DNA of 64,000 nt from Oceanococcus atlanticus (GTDB lineage Bacteria; Pseudomonadota; Gammaproteobacteria; Nevskiales; Oceanococcaceae). The notes beneath the pieces were generated by a model. That model saw nothing but the letters and a program-made list of their open reading frames with translations, searched no databases and was not told the DNA's origin. Positions 53,992 through 64,000 of this stretch are shown here, in pieces. Position 1 is the first letter of the stretch, and every line of letters starts with the position of its first letter. Made by a program: the position numbers and the translations under genes. The stretch covers positions 434,001 through 498,000 of the forward strand of contig NZ_AQQV01000003.1 of the NCBI RefSeq assembly GCF_002088235.1. The letters are read 5' to 3'.

Positions 53992-55032
53992 ATGAACACG
54001 ATGTCCACCAGCGACACCAAAGACCTGCGCATCCCGGCCCGCTATTACGCCCGGGTCGCCGACCTGCTGCTACGCGATGGTGTGGATGTGGACGATTTGC
54101 TGCGACCGCTGGGCCTTGATCTGGGCACTTTGAGCCAGCCCGGTGCTACCTTGCCGCTGTATCAGGTCGACCTGATGGTCCAGGCCGGTGTGCAGATGAC
54201 AGGGCGTCGTGACCTCGGTTTTGAACTGGGCAAGTCGCTCAAGCTGAGCTCGCATGACATCGTCGGCTACGGCATCCTGAGCAGTCCGAATGTGGACTAC
54301 GCGTTGCGCCTAGTTTCACGCTTTTTCCGCTTGATCATGCCCAGCTTTCAAGCCCGCTACCGGCGTGACCAGCGGCATATGGAATTCACTTTTCAGGCCG
54401 TCGCGGCCACCTCGCAGGTGTGCCTTGATGTGCATCTTGAAGCTCTGGCCAGTGCCGCACACTTCGAAATCCGCGAACTGATGCAGGGCCAGATGCCCGA
54501 TTACGCGCTGTACCTGTCACTGAGCGAGCCTGCTCACGTGCAGCGCTATCAGGAATTGCGTGAGGCGCGCTGCCACTTCATTCCCTCTGTGCCCCCGGAA
54601 GTGCGCTTCGTATTCCCAGCCAGCGCCGGCGACAAAGCCCTGGCCCTAGCCGACGACGTGGCCCTCAAAGCGGCTGAGGAACGTTGCCGCAGCATGGTCC
54701 AGCGCGCCCTCAACCGGCAGGATGTCAGCGGCTGGGTGCGCATGATGCTGCGCGAAGCCCGCCACGGCATGCCCAGCATGGACGAAATGGCCCATACCCT
54801 GAACATGTCGCCACGCTCTTTAGACCGATATCTGCAGCGTGAAGGGGCTGGCTACCGTGCCCTGTTGCAACAGGTGCGACACGAACGGGCGCAACGGCTG
54901 CTGCTGAACAGCGGCACGTCGATCACCCAGATTGCACTGGAGCTGGGCTACACCGATGCGGCCAACTTCACCCGCGCGTTCCGCAAGATCGAAGGCGTAA
55001 GCCCCAGCGTATTCCGCACCCGCTCCACATAA
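53992..55032 (+). CDS. AraC-family regulator, probable alkB regulator
   Basis: 346 residues. An N-terminal ligand-sensing domain (about 20-215) has the pattern of the OruR/ToxR-like arabinose-binding-type domain used by long AraC proteins (LPLYQVDLMVQAG, LGFELGKSLKLSSHDIVGYGIL). The C-terminal double helix-turn-helix (about 255-346) includes MDEMAHTLNMSPRSLDRYLQREG and the family signature ITQIALELGYTDAANFTRAF. Long AraC proteins next to alkB commonly respond to alkanes or their oxidation products (inference). The ATG at 53992 is preferred; 54001 is an alternative. A bidirectional terminator follows. Confidence 0.9.
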   Translation: MNTMSTSDTKDLRIPARYYARVADLLLRDGVDVDDLLRPLGLDLGTLSQPGATLPLYQVDLMVQAGVQMTGRRDLGFELGKSLKLSSHDIVGYGILSSPNVDYALRLVSRFFRLIMPSFQARYRRDQRHMEFTFQAVAATSQVCLDVHLEALASAAHFEIRELMQGQMPDYALYLSLSEPAHVQRYQELREARCHFIPSVPPEVRFVFPASAGDKALALADDVALKAAEERCRSMVQRALNRQDVSGWVRMMLREARHGMPSMDEMAHTLNMSPRSLDRYLQREGAGYRALLQQVRHERAQRLLLNSGTSITQIALELGYTDAANFTRAFRKIEGVSPSVFRTRST

Positions 55033-55057
55033 AAACGCCCCGCAATGCGGGGCGTTT
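55033..55057. terminator. Bidirectional terminator between AraC-type gene and acnA
   Basis: AAACGCCCCGC / GCGGGGCGTTT, loop AAT, begins at the AraC-type stop codon and is flanked by a T-run on the minus strand. Confidence 0.88.
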
Positions 55058-55079
55058 ATGCTGTGCTGCGGACCTGAGA

Positions 55080-57788
<2,709 letters not shown>

Positions 57789-57840
57789 GAACAGATCTCC
57801 CTGTTTTGAAAGAGGGGACAGCGGAGCGCCAAAAGCGCTC

Positions 57841-57869
57841 GAATTCGGGGCGCAAATTATACCGAATTC
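57841..57869 (-). promoter_or_regulatory. acnA promoter -10 within an inverted repeat
   Basis: On the minus strand TATAAT (57861-57856) is a perfect -10 element 68 nt upstream of acnA. GAATTCGG (57841-57848) and CCGAATTC (57862-57869) form 8-bp arms that flank it exactly. The -35 region is poor, as in activator- or repressor-controlled promoters. The element also spans the mnmA stop codon. Confidence 0.55.
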
Positions 57870-58987
57870 TGACGCCTGCCTGCCTCGGCGACATCCGGTG
57901 CAGCACCTTGTTCCGGCACGGCGCGGGCAATCACGGCACTGCCCAGGCACTCTTCATCCTGATAGAAAACGGCCGATTGACCGGGCGCAATCGCCCACTG
58001 CGGTGTATCGAAGCTCAGCACCGCGGTATCGCCATCCAGCTCAAGCGTGCAGTCCTGCAGCACCTGGCGATGACGAATACGTGCCCGCCCGCGCCAGTGC
58101 GCCGCAGCGGGTGCCTCATGCAACCAGTGCGGCGTTTCAAGCTCGGCCACGCGGCAATTCAAGGCCGGGTGCTGCTCGTTCTGGGTCACATACAAGGTCG
58201 CGCTGTGCTCGTCCTTGGCGTACACATACCAGGGCGCATCGGTGGCGTGCTTCTGGCCACCAATGCCCAGCCCCTTGCGCTGGCCGATGGTGAAGAAACA
58301 CAAACCGGGGTGCTCGCCCAGATCGTGTCCGGCATCATCAATCATGCGCCCGCGCTGGGTCGTCAGATAACGTGACAGGAACTCACGCATCGGGCGCTCA
58401 CCGATGAAACAGATGCCGGTGCTGTCCTTGCGCTGATAGTTGACCAGACCACGCGCCTGGGCCATCTCGCGCACCTGCGGCTTGGTGAACTCGCCCAGCG
58501 GGAACAGCACATGATCCAGCGCCTGGCCATCGACGGCTGCAAGGAAATAGGTCTGATCCTTGTTCTGATCGACCGCCTGCAACAATCGGCTGCGCCCACC
58601 GCTGCGATCCAGCCGGGCGTAGTGGCCTGTGGCGATCGCATCGGCACCCAGCTGCCGCGCGTAGTCGAGAAACTCTCGAAACTTGATCTCCCGATTGCAC
58701 AGCAGATCCGGACTCGGCGTGCGCCCACGCCGGTACTCGTCCAGAAAATGGGCAAACACCCGCTCGCGGTACTCGCGACTGAAATCGGCGCGATGCAATT
58801 TGATGCCGAGATCAGCAGCAACCTGGGCCGCGACGGCGTAGTCCTCGGCCGCCGTGCAATAAGCATCCTCATCCTGAGCCCAGTTGAACATGAACAGCCC
58901 CTCGACCGAATGACCTTGCTCCAGCAACAGGGCTGCGGTCAGTGAGGAGTCAACGCCGCCGGACATCCCGACGATGATGTGTGTCAT
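57857..58987 (-). CDS. mnmA: tRNA-specific 2-thiouridylase
   Basis: 376 residues. It puts sulfur on U34 of tRNA-Lys/Glu/Gln. The PP-loop ATP motif is SGGVDSS (9-15), the catalytic/persulfide Cys pair is Cys97 (LLCNREIKF) and Cys193 ([10 protein letters not shown]), and other signatures are [16 protein letters not shown] and [14 protein letters not shown]. The length is family-typical. It lies upstream of acnA in the same orientation but acnA appears to have its own promoter inside the mnmA 3' end. Confidence 0.97.
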   Translation of the reverse strand: MTHIIVGMSGGVDSSLTAALLLEQGHSVEGLFMFNWAQDEDAYCTAAEDYAVAAQVAADLGIKLHRADFSREYRERVFAHFLDEYRRGRTPSPDLLCNREIKFREFLDYARQLGADAIATGHYARLDRSGGRSRLLQAVDQNKDQTYFLAAVDGQALDHVLFPLGEFTKPQVREMAQARGLVNYQRKDSTGICFIGERPMREFLSRYLTTQRGRMIDDAGHDLGEHPGLCFFTIGQRKGLGIGGQKHATDAPWYVYAKDEHSATLYVTQNEQHPALNCRVAELETPHWLHEAPAAAHWRGRARIRHRQVLQDCTLELDGDTAVLSFDTPQWAIAPGQSAVFYQDEECLGSAVIARAVPEQGAAPDVAEAGRRQNSV

Positions 58988-59053
58988 GAAAGCTGGCTCT
59001 TTTGGGAGTAGTATCAGGGTATTGTGCCGTATGTGCTCAGGGGTTGGGGTTCA

Positions 59054-60892
59054 ATGACTGATTCAAGACGTCGCAGACCGGGCTTGTTCCTCTCTGCGCT
59101 GTTTGCTGCTTTGTTGAGTGTGCCGGCAACCGCACAGCAACAATACGGACCAACCGGCGTGGGCGAGGGGGTTTACTCCATCGCCCGGCAGTTCCGTGCA
59201 GCGCAAAGCGACCTGAATCTGCGTCAGTGGGCTCTGGCGATCTACGCCGCCAATCGCAATGCTTTTAACGGTGATTTGAACAGCTTGCGCGCAGGCGTGA
59301 TGCTCAACATTCCCTCTGTCGAACAGGTCCGCCTGAGCTGGTCACAAGGACTGAACGCCGAACAAAGCGCAACGAACCCACCACCAATCGCACCAGCACC
59401 CACGCCTTTTTTGAGCGATGCAGAAGTCGCCGCAATCGATGCCAATCAAGCCGTGCCAGCTCCGGCCGGACTTGAGTCGCTCCAGATCAAGCAAGTAACG
59501 CCAACGCCGCGGGCGCAAGCTGCCGCCCCTGCGCCAGCTGTGCATGCGCCGCCTCCTGGGCCTCAGACCATGCTGGCTGCAGATACGCAACGCACGCCCG
59601 CATTGCCTGACACGAATGGCGATGATACATCCGCTGCGCATGAGCACTTCACTGCGCATCCACTGCATGCTCAAGCAGTAAATGTGAGTAACGCCGCTCA
59701 ACGCGGCGAAGTGCTTGAACAACTGCTCGCCATGGAAGCGGCATACGCCGGCGACCCTGATTACGATTACCTGCTCGGCGTCCTGTTGCTCGACAGCGGG
59801 CGCCCACAGGACGCACTGTTCCCTCTGCTGCGGGCAACACAAGTCAAACCACAGGGATTGGGGATTCGCCTGGACTTGGGTCGCGCCTATTTCGAAACCG
59901 GCGAAAACGAATCGGCACGCCAGGTTTTCGAGCAGCTCAACAAGCAAAACCCGCCGCCCCGAGCGGCTCAGGTTATCGACAGCTATATGCAAGCCATCGA
60001 CCGACGCGCAGCCCGCTATGAGCCGCACTGGCAGGCATTGATTGAACTGCTTGGCGGTCACGACTCCAATGCCAACAGTGCCACCGACCTGCAGAATTTC
60101 GCCGGTTTTGTGCTCGACGAGCAGGCCCGCAGCAGCGACTCGCCGTACGCGGAACTGGCCGGCAACGTGCAGTATGTGCGCCCGTTCAGCCCGCGCTGGC
60201 GCTGGCTCAACCTGGCCCAGGCCTCACACCGCAGCTATACCGATGCTGATGAGTTCAACACCCTGCAATGGCGGGTTGGCAGCGGACTCAGCTACCGCCA
60301 GGGCGATTGGGAATTGAGCGGTCGTGTGAGCGGCGGGCAGACCTACCTGGATGGCGAGCAGAACAATGATGTGACCGCCTTCAACGCGGCCTGGCGCCTC
60401 AACGTGTCCCCTCTGCTGAGCACGCGACTGCAGTTCAAACTCGGCAGCATCCGCTACGCAGATGCTTTGTCGGTGCGCGATGTCGACCAGTGGCTGGTCT
60501 CGGCCGGCTTCAGCCGCCGTGTCAATCTGGCCTACGGCAGCGAATTCGGACTGGATCTCATCGGTGGTCGCGATGATGCGGTGGAAAACACCTCACCCAA
60601 CAGCCGTGACGTGCTCGGCGCCGGCCTGTTTGCGAGCACCCAGCTGTCGCCGCGCTGGCGCCTCCAGCTGAACAGCAACCTGCTGCAGGCTGACTACGAA
60701 GGCCTGTTTTTCGGAATCGAACGCAGCGATGTGCAGTGGTTCACAGTCGCCGGACTGCGCTTCACCGATAATCGGTGGCGTAACTGGGCGATCGGCCTGG
60801 AGGCGTCTTATGTCGACAATCAGTCCGATGTCGACATCTACGAATACGATCGTCTCGACATCGCGCTCCGTGTGAGCTGGATGCTGAATTAG
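59054..60892 (+). CDS. FimV-like/TPR protein with C-terminal outer-membrane beta-barrel
   Basis: 612 residues. A signal peptide (basic RRRRPG, cleavage after ATA) precedes a FimV-type N-terminal domain (about 30-90: YSIARQFR..., IYAANRNAFNGDLNSLRAGVMLNIP). A Pro/Ala-rich linker follows (about 105-190), then a TPR-like segment (about 215-295). The C-terminal region of about 280 residues has alternating amphipathic strands from LLGGHDSNANS to a terminal aromatic-containing strand (ALRVSWMLN), i.e. an outer-membrane barrel. TPR-plus-barrel is the layout of Slam-type surface lipoprotein assembly modulators, although FimV-like N-termini are not typical of them. The start at 59054 places the signal at the N-terminus. 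First of three envelope genes. Confidence 0.78.
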   Translation: MTDSRRRRPGLFLSALFAALLSVPATAQQQYGPTGVGEGVYSIARQFRAAQSDLNLRQWALAIYAANRNAFNGDLNSLRAGVMLNIPSVEQVRLSWSQGLNAEQSATNPPPIAPAPTPFLSDAEVAAIDANQAVPAPAGLESLQIKQVTPTPRAQAAAPAPAVHAPPPGPQTMLAADTQRTPALPDTNGDDTSAAHEHFTAHPLHAQAVNVSNAAQRGEVLEQLLAMEAAYAGDPDYDYLLGVLLLDSGRPQDALFPLLRATQVKPQGLGIRLDLGRAYFETGENESARQVFEQLNKQNPPPRAAQVIDSYMQAIDRRAARYEPHWQALIELLGGHDSNANSATDLQNFAGFVLDEQARSSDSPYAELAGNVQYVRPFSPRWRWLNLAQASHRSYTDADEFNTLQWRVGSGLSYRQGDWELSGRVSGGQTYLDGEQNNDVTAFNAAWRLNVSPLLSTRLQFKLGSIRYADALSVRDVDQWLVSAGFSRRVNLAYGSEFGLDLIGGRDDAVENTSPNSRDVLGAGLFASTQLSPRWRLQLNSNLLQADYEGLFFGIERSDVQWFTVAGLRFTDNRWRNWAIGLEASYVDNQSDVDIYEYDRLDIALRVSWMLN

Positions 60893-60902
60893 GGGTAGCA
60901 CC

Positions 60903-62519
60903 ATGATGCGAATACTACTGTTGCTGCTGATGACACTCCCGGGGCTGGCCATGGCGGATTCGGGCCGCATTCTTTATGTGACAGGCCAGGTCACGGTGGA
61001 GCGGGGCGGCAAGCTCTACCGCGCGGTAAAAAATGCCCGTGTGGTCGAAGGCGACACGATCAGCACCAGTGCCACCGGGCGCCTGCACATCCGCATGAGC
61101 GACCGCACATTGTTATCGCTCAAGCCGGATACGCGCTTCACTATCGAAAGCTATCGGCATGCAGCTGCGCGCAGCACCAGCACGCTCGGCAGCAGCAGTG
61201 CGAGCGAAGATCGTAGCGTTTTCGGTCTGCTCAAAGGCGGCTTTCGAGCCATCACAGGGCTGATCGGGCAACGCGACAAAAGCGCTTTCAGCGTCAACAC
61301 GCCGGTCGCCACCATCGGGATTCGTGGCACATCTTTTGTTGCAGACTTGCAGGTGCCGGATAACCAGCAGGCGGTGGCTGATGACGTGCTGAATCCCCAG
61401 CGTTATGTGCAACTGGCTCAGGCCGGCGCCATGCAACCGGGTACGCTGGCACTGCCAGACGATGCCGGGCAAACCCGCCTCACCGTCGGCGTGGGCGACG
61501 GCGCAGTGATTCTGAGCAACGCCGGTGGCAGCCTGGTGCTGGAGAATGGCGAATTCGGTCAGGTCACGGCGCAAAGTCAGGCACCGCAGCGGCTGTTGCG
61601 CCCGGTCCCGGATGAGGAGCTGGAAAATGCCAGTTTTGATGACGAGGATCTTTCCTTCTCATCCGACGACGACACCCAGACCCAGCTCGGTCTGCGTACC
61701 ATGCCCGGCAGCAGCGATCCTGCAGGCGGTTCCGACGCTGCGAACAACGAAGCCGAGGAAACCGTGCCGCAGGACAGTGAACCGCTGTCACGACGCAACC
61801 TGGCCTACGCCTCGGCGCTGCAGAGCCAGGGCAGCAACGCCACAGCGCTGACGTTGGCCGATCAGGCCACGCTGGTCGACAGCAACGGCGATGTTGTCGG
61901 TTTTGTCACCGGCATCGACAACAACGGCCAGGTCGAACCCGTGGTGGTTCAGCTGGATCAGGGTCAGATCGTCAATCGCGGAGCCGACCCGCAGACCGGG
62001 TTGAGCTGGGGCCGCTGGAGCGGCGAGGCCGTTTCGCTGACCAATGCCGCGGGCGAAAGCACGTCGCTGAGCACCGAACAGCTCAACCTGCACATGGTTC
62101 AATCCGACAGCAGCAACGGCAGCATCGCGGTTCCCATCACCGGCAGCCGTGAATTCACGCTGGTGGGCAACACCGACCCGACCAGCAGCACCGGCGCGAC
62201 TGGTTTTCTTGGGCATGCTGCCCTGAGCGCAAACTTTGATACCCAAAGGGTCACGTCCAGCCTCAGCCTCAGCGTTGATCAGCAAAACTGGCAGGCCCAG
62301 GGGCAAGGGCAGCTCGGCGCCGGACTGGGCAGTGGTACACCAGAGCATCTGTTTGGCGGCACCTACAGCAGTGTCCGGGTTAACGGTGTGGCCGGTGGCC
62401 AGGGCCAGTTCAGCGGCTTTTTCACCGACCAGGCTGGCGCTGCCGGCCTGAGTTACGCGCTGCAGAACAATGGCGAATCCGTCCACGGCAGCGCCGCTTT
62501 TGAAGCTGCTTCACCTTAG
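60903..62519 (+). CDS. FecR-domain protein with surface-lipoprotein-like C-terminal module
   Basis: 538 residues. A signal peptide (cleavage after AMA) precedes a FecR domain (about 20-160: GRILYVTGQVTVERGG, TGRLHIRMSDRTLLSLKPDTRF, FSVNTPVATIGIRGTSF). An acidic Asp/Ser/Glu-rich linker follows (about 225-300). The C-terminal part (from about 310) contains a segment resembling the small barrels of TbpB/Slam-substrate proteins (LFGGTYSSVRVNG, GQFSGFFTDQAGAAGLSYAL, VHGSAAFEA). No TM helix or sigma-regulator partner is seen, so this is a secreted periplasmic or surface FecR protein, not an anti-sigma factor. It lies 10 bp behind the barrel gene. Confidence 0.8.
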   Translation: MMRILLLLLMTLPGLAMADSGRILYVTGQVTVERGGKLYRAVKNARVVEGDTISTSATGRLHIRMSDRTLLSLKPDTRFTIESYRHAAARSTSTLGSSSASEDRSVFGLLKGGFRAITGLIGQRDKSAFSVNTPVATIGIRGTSFVADLQVPDNQQAVADDVLNPQRYVQLAQAGAMQPGTLALPDDAGQTRLTVGVGDGAVILSNAGGSLVLENGEFGQVTAQSQAPQRLLRPVPDEELENASFDDEDLSFSSDDDTQTQLGLRTMPGSSDPAGGSDAANNEAEETVPQDSEPLSRRNLAYASALQSQGSNATALTLADQATLVDSNGDVVGFVTGIDNNGQVEPVVVQLDQGQIVNRGADPQTGLSWGRWSGEAVSLTNAAGESTSLSTEQLNLHMVQSDSSNGSIAVPITGSREFTLVGNTDPTSSTGATGFLGHAALSANFDTQRVTSSLSLSVDQQNWQAQGQGQLGAGLGSGTPEHLFGGTYSSVRVNGVAGGQGQFSGFFTDQAGAAGLSYALQNNGESVHGSAAFEAASP

Positions 62520-62553
62520 TGTTTCAGCGCCCTGAGCGGGAGAAACCTGTGTC

Positions 62554-64000
62554 ATGAGCATGATCAAGCATTCGATTTTTCTGTTGCTGCGACGCGCGCT
62601 CCTGTGCGCCAGCGCACTCATACTCATCAGCGCCTGTTCGCAGCAGACATCGGGCAGCGCCGAACCCCGTGCCGCCAGCCGCGATGTTCATGGCGCGGTG
62701 GTCAAAGGTCCGGTCCGTGGTGCCCGCATCGAAATCTTTGCCATTGCATTCGATGGACAGCCGGTCCTGCCCGCTGTGGCGACCGCACAGACCGATGCCA
62801 GCGGCAACTTCAGTGTCAGCGGTCTGCCGGACATCCCGCTGCTTGCGCGCAGCCGTGGCGGAAGCTTCTTCGACGAATCCGACCCCAGCGGCCAGCGCAG
62901 CATCCAGCTCGGTCCGCAGCAGGGCTTTGAAACCCTTATTCCCGCCGGAGAAACCAGCGCCACCCTGAACCCATTCACCCAGGCCCTGGTCGACAAGCTG
63001 CGCCAGCAGAGCGCTCGTGATGATGTGCCCATGGCCAGCCTCATTGCGGGCGGTCGGGCACTGTTCAGCCAAGCCTTCGGCTTCGACATTCTGACCACCG
63101 TACCGGCCAACCCGACCGCACCGGCAACCGGCAGTACAGCCGCGCAGCTCAACTACGCCATGGCCCTGGGTGGCTACGCCAATGCGGTCAACAGCATGAT
63201 CACCCGGCGCGGTCTGGATCAGCCACGCTTTGCCTACATCCGCGCGCTGGCCCGCGATATCAGTGACGGCGCCCAGAACAGCCAGGCTGGTGACCAGGCC
63301 ATCACGGTGGCCGACCAGACGCTGCCCGAGACCGTCATCAACCAGGAAATCCGACGCTTCCGCAACAACAATGATGCGGCGTACACCGGCGCATCGCCGT
63401 TTGAAATCGACCTGTCGGCACTGGCCGGCGATGCCGTGCAAGGCCCGGTCGTGGAATTTGATGAAGCCACCTTCAGCGCGGATGAAGGCGCGCAGAATCT
63501 GGCCGTCAGCGTCAGTATTATGCCAACGTCCAGCAATGCCATTTCGCTGCGCATCCGCGCGCTCGATGGCACCGCCACGTCTGATGACGACTTCGCCGGC
63601 ATCGACCGCAGCGTGACCATCCCGGCGAACCAGGACAGCGCTCAGATCAACATCGCGTTTATCGACGACGACCGTTTTGAAGCCGACGAAACCTTCCGTC
63701 TGCTGCTGAGCGATGCGCGCGGCGCAACACTGGGCGCTGCAATCGAAATGCACGTTGTCATTGTCAATGACGACAGCGCACCGACGCCGACGCCAACACC
63801 AAGTCCCAGCCCGACACCGAGCCCCACACCAAGCCCAACGCCGACGCCAACTCCGGTGATCACACCGAGCCCGACGCCGATCGCAACACCAACACCGGTG
63901 ATCACGCCCAGCCCGACGCCGTTGGTCACGCCAACGCCGACACCGGCCACGCTCAGTGTGACAACCTCAGGTTTGGTGGTTCAGAACAAATCGCAGGCCC
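62554..64000 (+). CDS. Calx-beta lipoprotein with Thr-Pro linker, truncated by window edge
   Basis: At least 482 residues, open at the right edge. A lipoprotein signal (lipobox LISAC-S) is followed by a short carboxypeptidase-regulatory-like beta region ([31 protein letters not shown]; about 45-110), a helical middle domain (about 130-290), and a Calx-beta domain (about 310-410: [59 protein letters not shown]). A Thr/Pro/Ser linker of about 55 residues follows, then [11 protein letters not shown], the start of a new domain. Calx-beta and TP-linkers are typical of surface adhesins. GGGAGAAACC precedes the ATG; a second Met lies two codons later. It starts 34 bp after the FecR gene. Confidence 0.85.
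   Translation, partial: MSMIKHSIFLLLRRALLCASALILISACSQQTSGSAEPRAASRDVHGAVVKGPVRGARIEIFAIAFDGQPVLPAVATAQTDASGNFSVSGLPDIPLLARSRGGSFFDESDPSGQRSIQLGPQQGFETLIPAGETSATLNPFTQALVDKLRQQSARDDVPMASLIAGGRALFSQAFGFDILTTVPANPTAPATGSTAAQLNYAMALGGYANAVNSMITRRGLDQPRFAYIRALARDISDGAQNSQAGDQAITVADQTLPETVINQEIRRFRNNNDAAYTGASPFEIDLSALAGDAVQGPVVEFDEATFSADEGAQNLAVSVSIMPTSSNAISLRIRALDGTATSDDDFAGIDRSVTIPANQDSAQINIAFIDDDRFEADETFRLLLSDARGATLGAAIEMHVVIVNDDSAPTPTPTPSPSPTPSPTPSPTPTPTPVITPSPTPIATPTPVITPSPTPLVTPTPTPATLSVTTSGLVVQNKSQA
63780..63945 (+). repeat. Thr-Pro linker-encoding simple repeats
   Basis: Imperfect CCGACGCCAACACC-type repeats encode TP/SP dipeptides. A longer unit encoding [10 protein letters not shown] occurs twice, starting at about 63853 and 63895, 42 bp apart. 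Such tracts are prone to length change by slippage or recombination and code for extended cell-surface linkers. Confidence 0.8.

Noticed and set aside
60903-62519. Anti-sigma FecR regulator of a TonB receptor
   Set aside because: No ECF sigma gene, TonB receptor gene or transmembrane helix accompanies it in the window.
62524-63753. 409-residue minus-strand open frame at the right end
   Set aside because: It opposes the lipoprotein frame, which has a lipobox and a Calx-beta domain; the minus frame has neither signal nor family.
63642-63950. Gly-Val repeat open frame on the minus strand
   Set aside because: It is the antisense reading of the Thr-Pro linker repeats.

Overview
The window is chromosomal DNA, GC-rich and about 90% coding, from a Gram-negative bacterium that is most likely an aerobic gammaproteobacterium. 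Markers for this are lpxH, RsmJ, DusA, SthA, PBP1B, a Pseudomonas-type Pst/Pho locus, and an outer-membrane porin. An AlkB-rubredoxin alkane hydroxylase and a branched acyl-CoA dehydrogenase/carboxylase operon suggest a hydrocarbon- or lipid-degrading, possibly marine or Nevskiales-like, lifestyle (inference). I see no rRNA, tRNA, insertion sequence, prophage or CRISPR array.

Layout. 1-8.6 kb: Lhr helicase, an AMIN-domain anchored protein, a PII regulator, an alpha/beta hydrolase, small membrane proteins, a MmyB-like regulator and an SCP2 lipid-binding protein. 8.9-15.7 kb: acyl-CoA dehydrogenase / carboxyltransferase / acyl-CoA dehydrogenase / biotin carboxylase operon ending in a coupled sulfotransferase. 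It resembles the core of acyclic-terpene (geranyl-CoA) or leucine (methylcrotonyl-CoA) catabolism. 15.6-21.1 kb (minus strand): lpxH, cyclophilin, dusA, an orphan lipoprotein, an SDR oxidoreductase and an unusual bitopic protein. 21.4-28.4 kb: ribA, pyrD, three small unknown genes, a membrane-anchored hydrolase and pepN.

28.4-38.4 kb is a complete phosphate-starvation locus, phoB-phoR-pstS-porin-pstC-pstA-pstB-phoU. Good Pho boxes precede phoB and pstS, and terminators bracket the porin. 38.5-47.7 kb: PBP1B, a TPR-like lipoprotein, a YoaA/DinG helicase, tsaB, a GDSL esterase and a gamma-carbonic-anhydrase-like protein whose start codons overlap, a large orphan lipoprotein and rsmJ. 47.9-52.4 kb: transaldolase, nudL, a short MazG, sthA, a solitary ParA and a DUF2288 protein. 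52.4-55.0 kb: the AlkB-rubredoxin fusion and a divergent AraC regulator with two 21-bp-spaced repeats between them. 55.1-59.0 kb: acnA and mnmA.

The right end (59.05-64.0 kb) is the most unusual part. It holds three co-directional envelope genes: a FimV-like/TPR/beta-barrel protein, a FecR-domain protein with a C-terminal module resembling surface-lipoprotein barrels, and a truncated Calx-beta lipoprotein with a Thr-Pro linker running off the window. This could be a surface-export cassette, but that is a hypothesis from domain architecture only. Other points worth attention are the carboxylase substrate question, the alkB operator, an inverted repeat enclosing the acnA -10 element, and a hairpin covering the PBP1B start codon.
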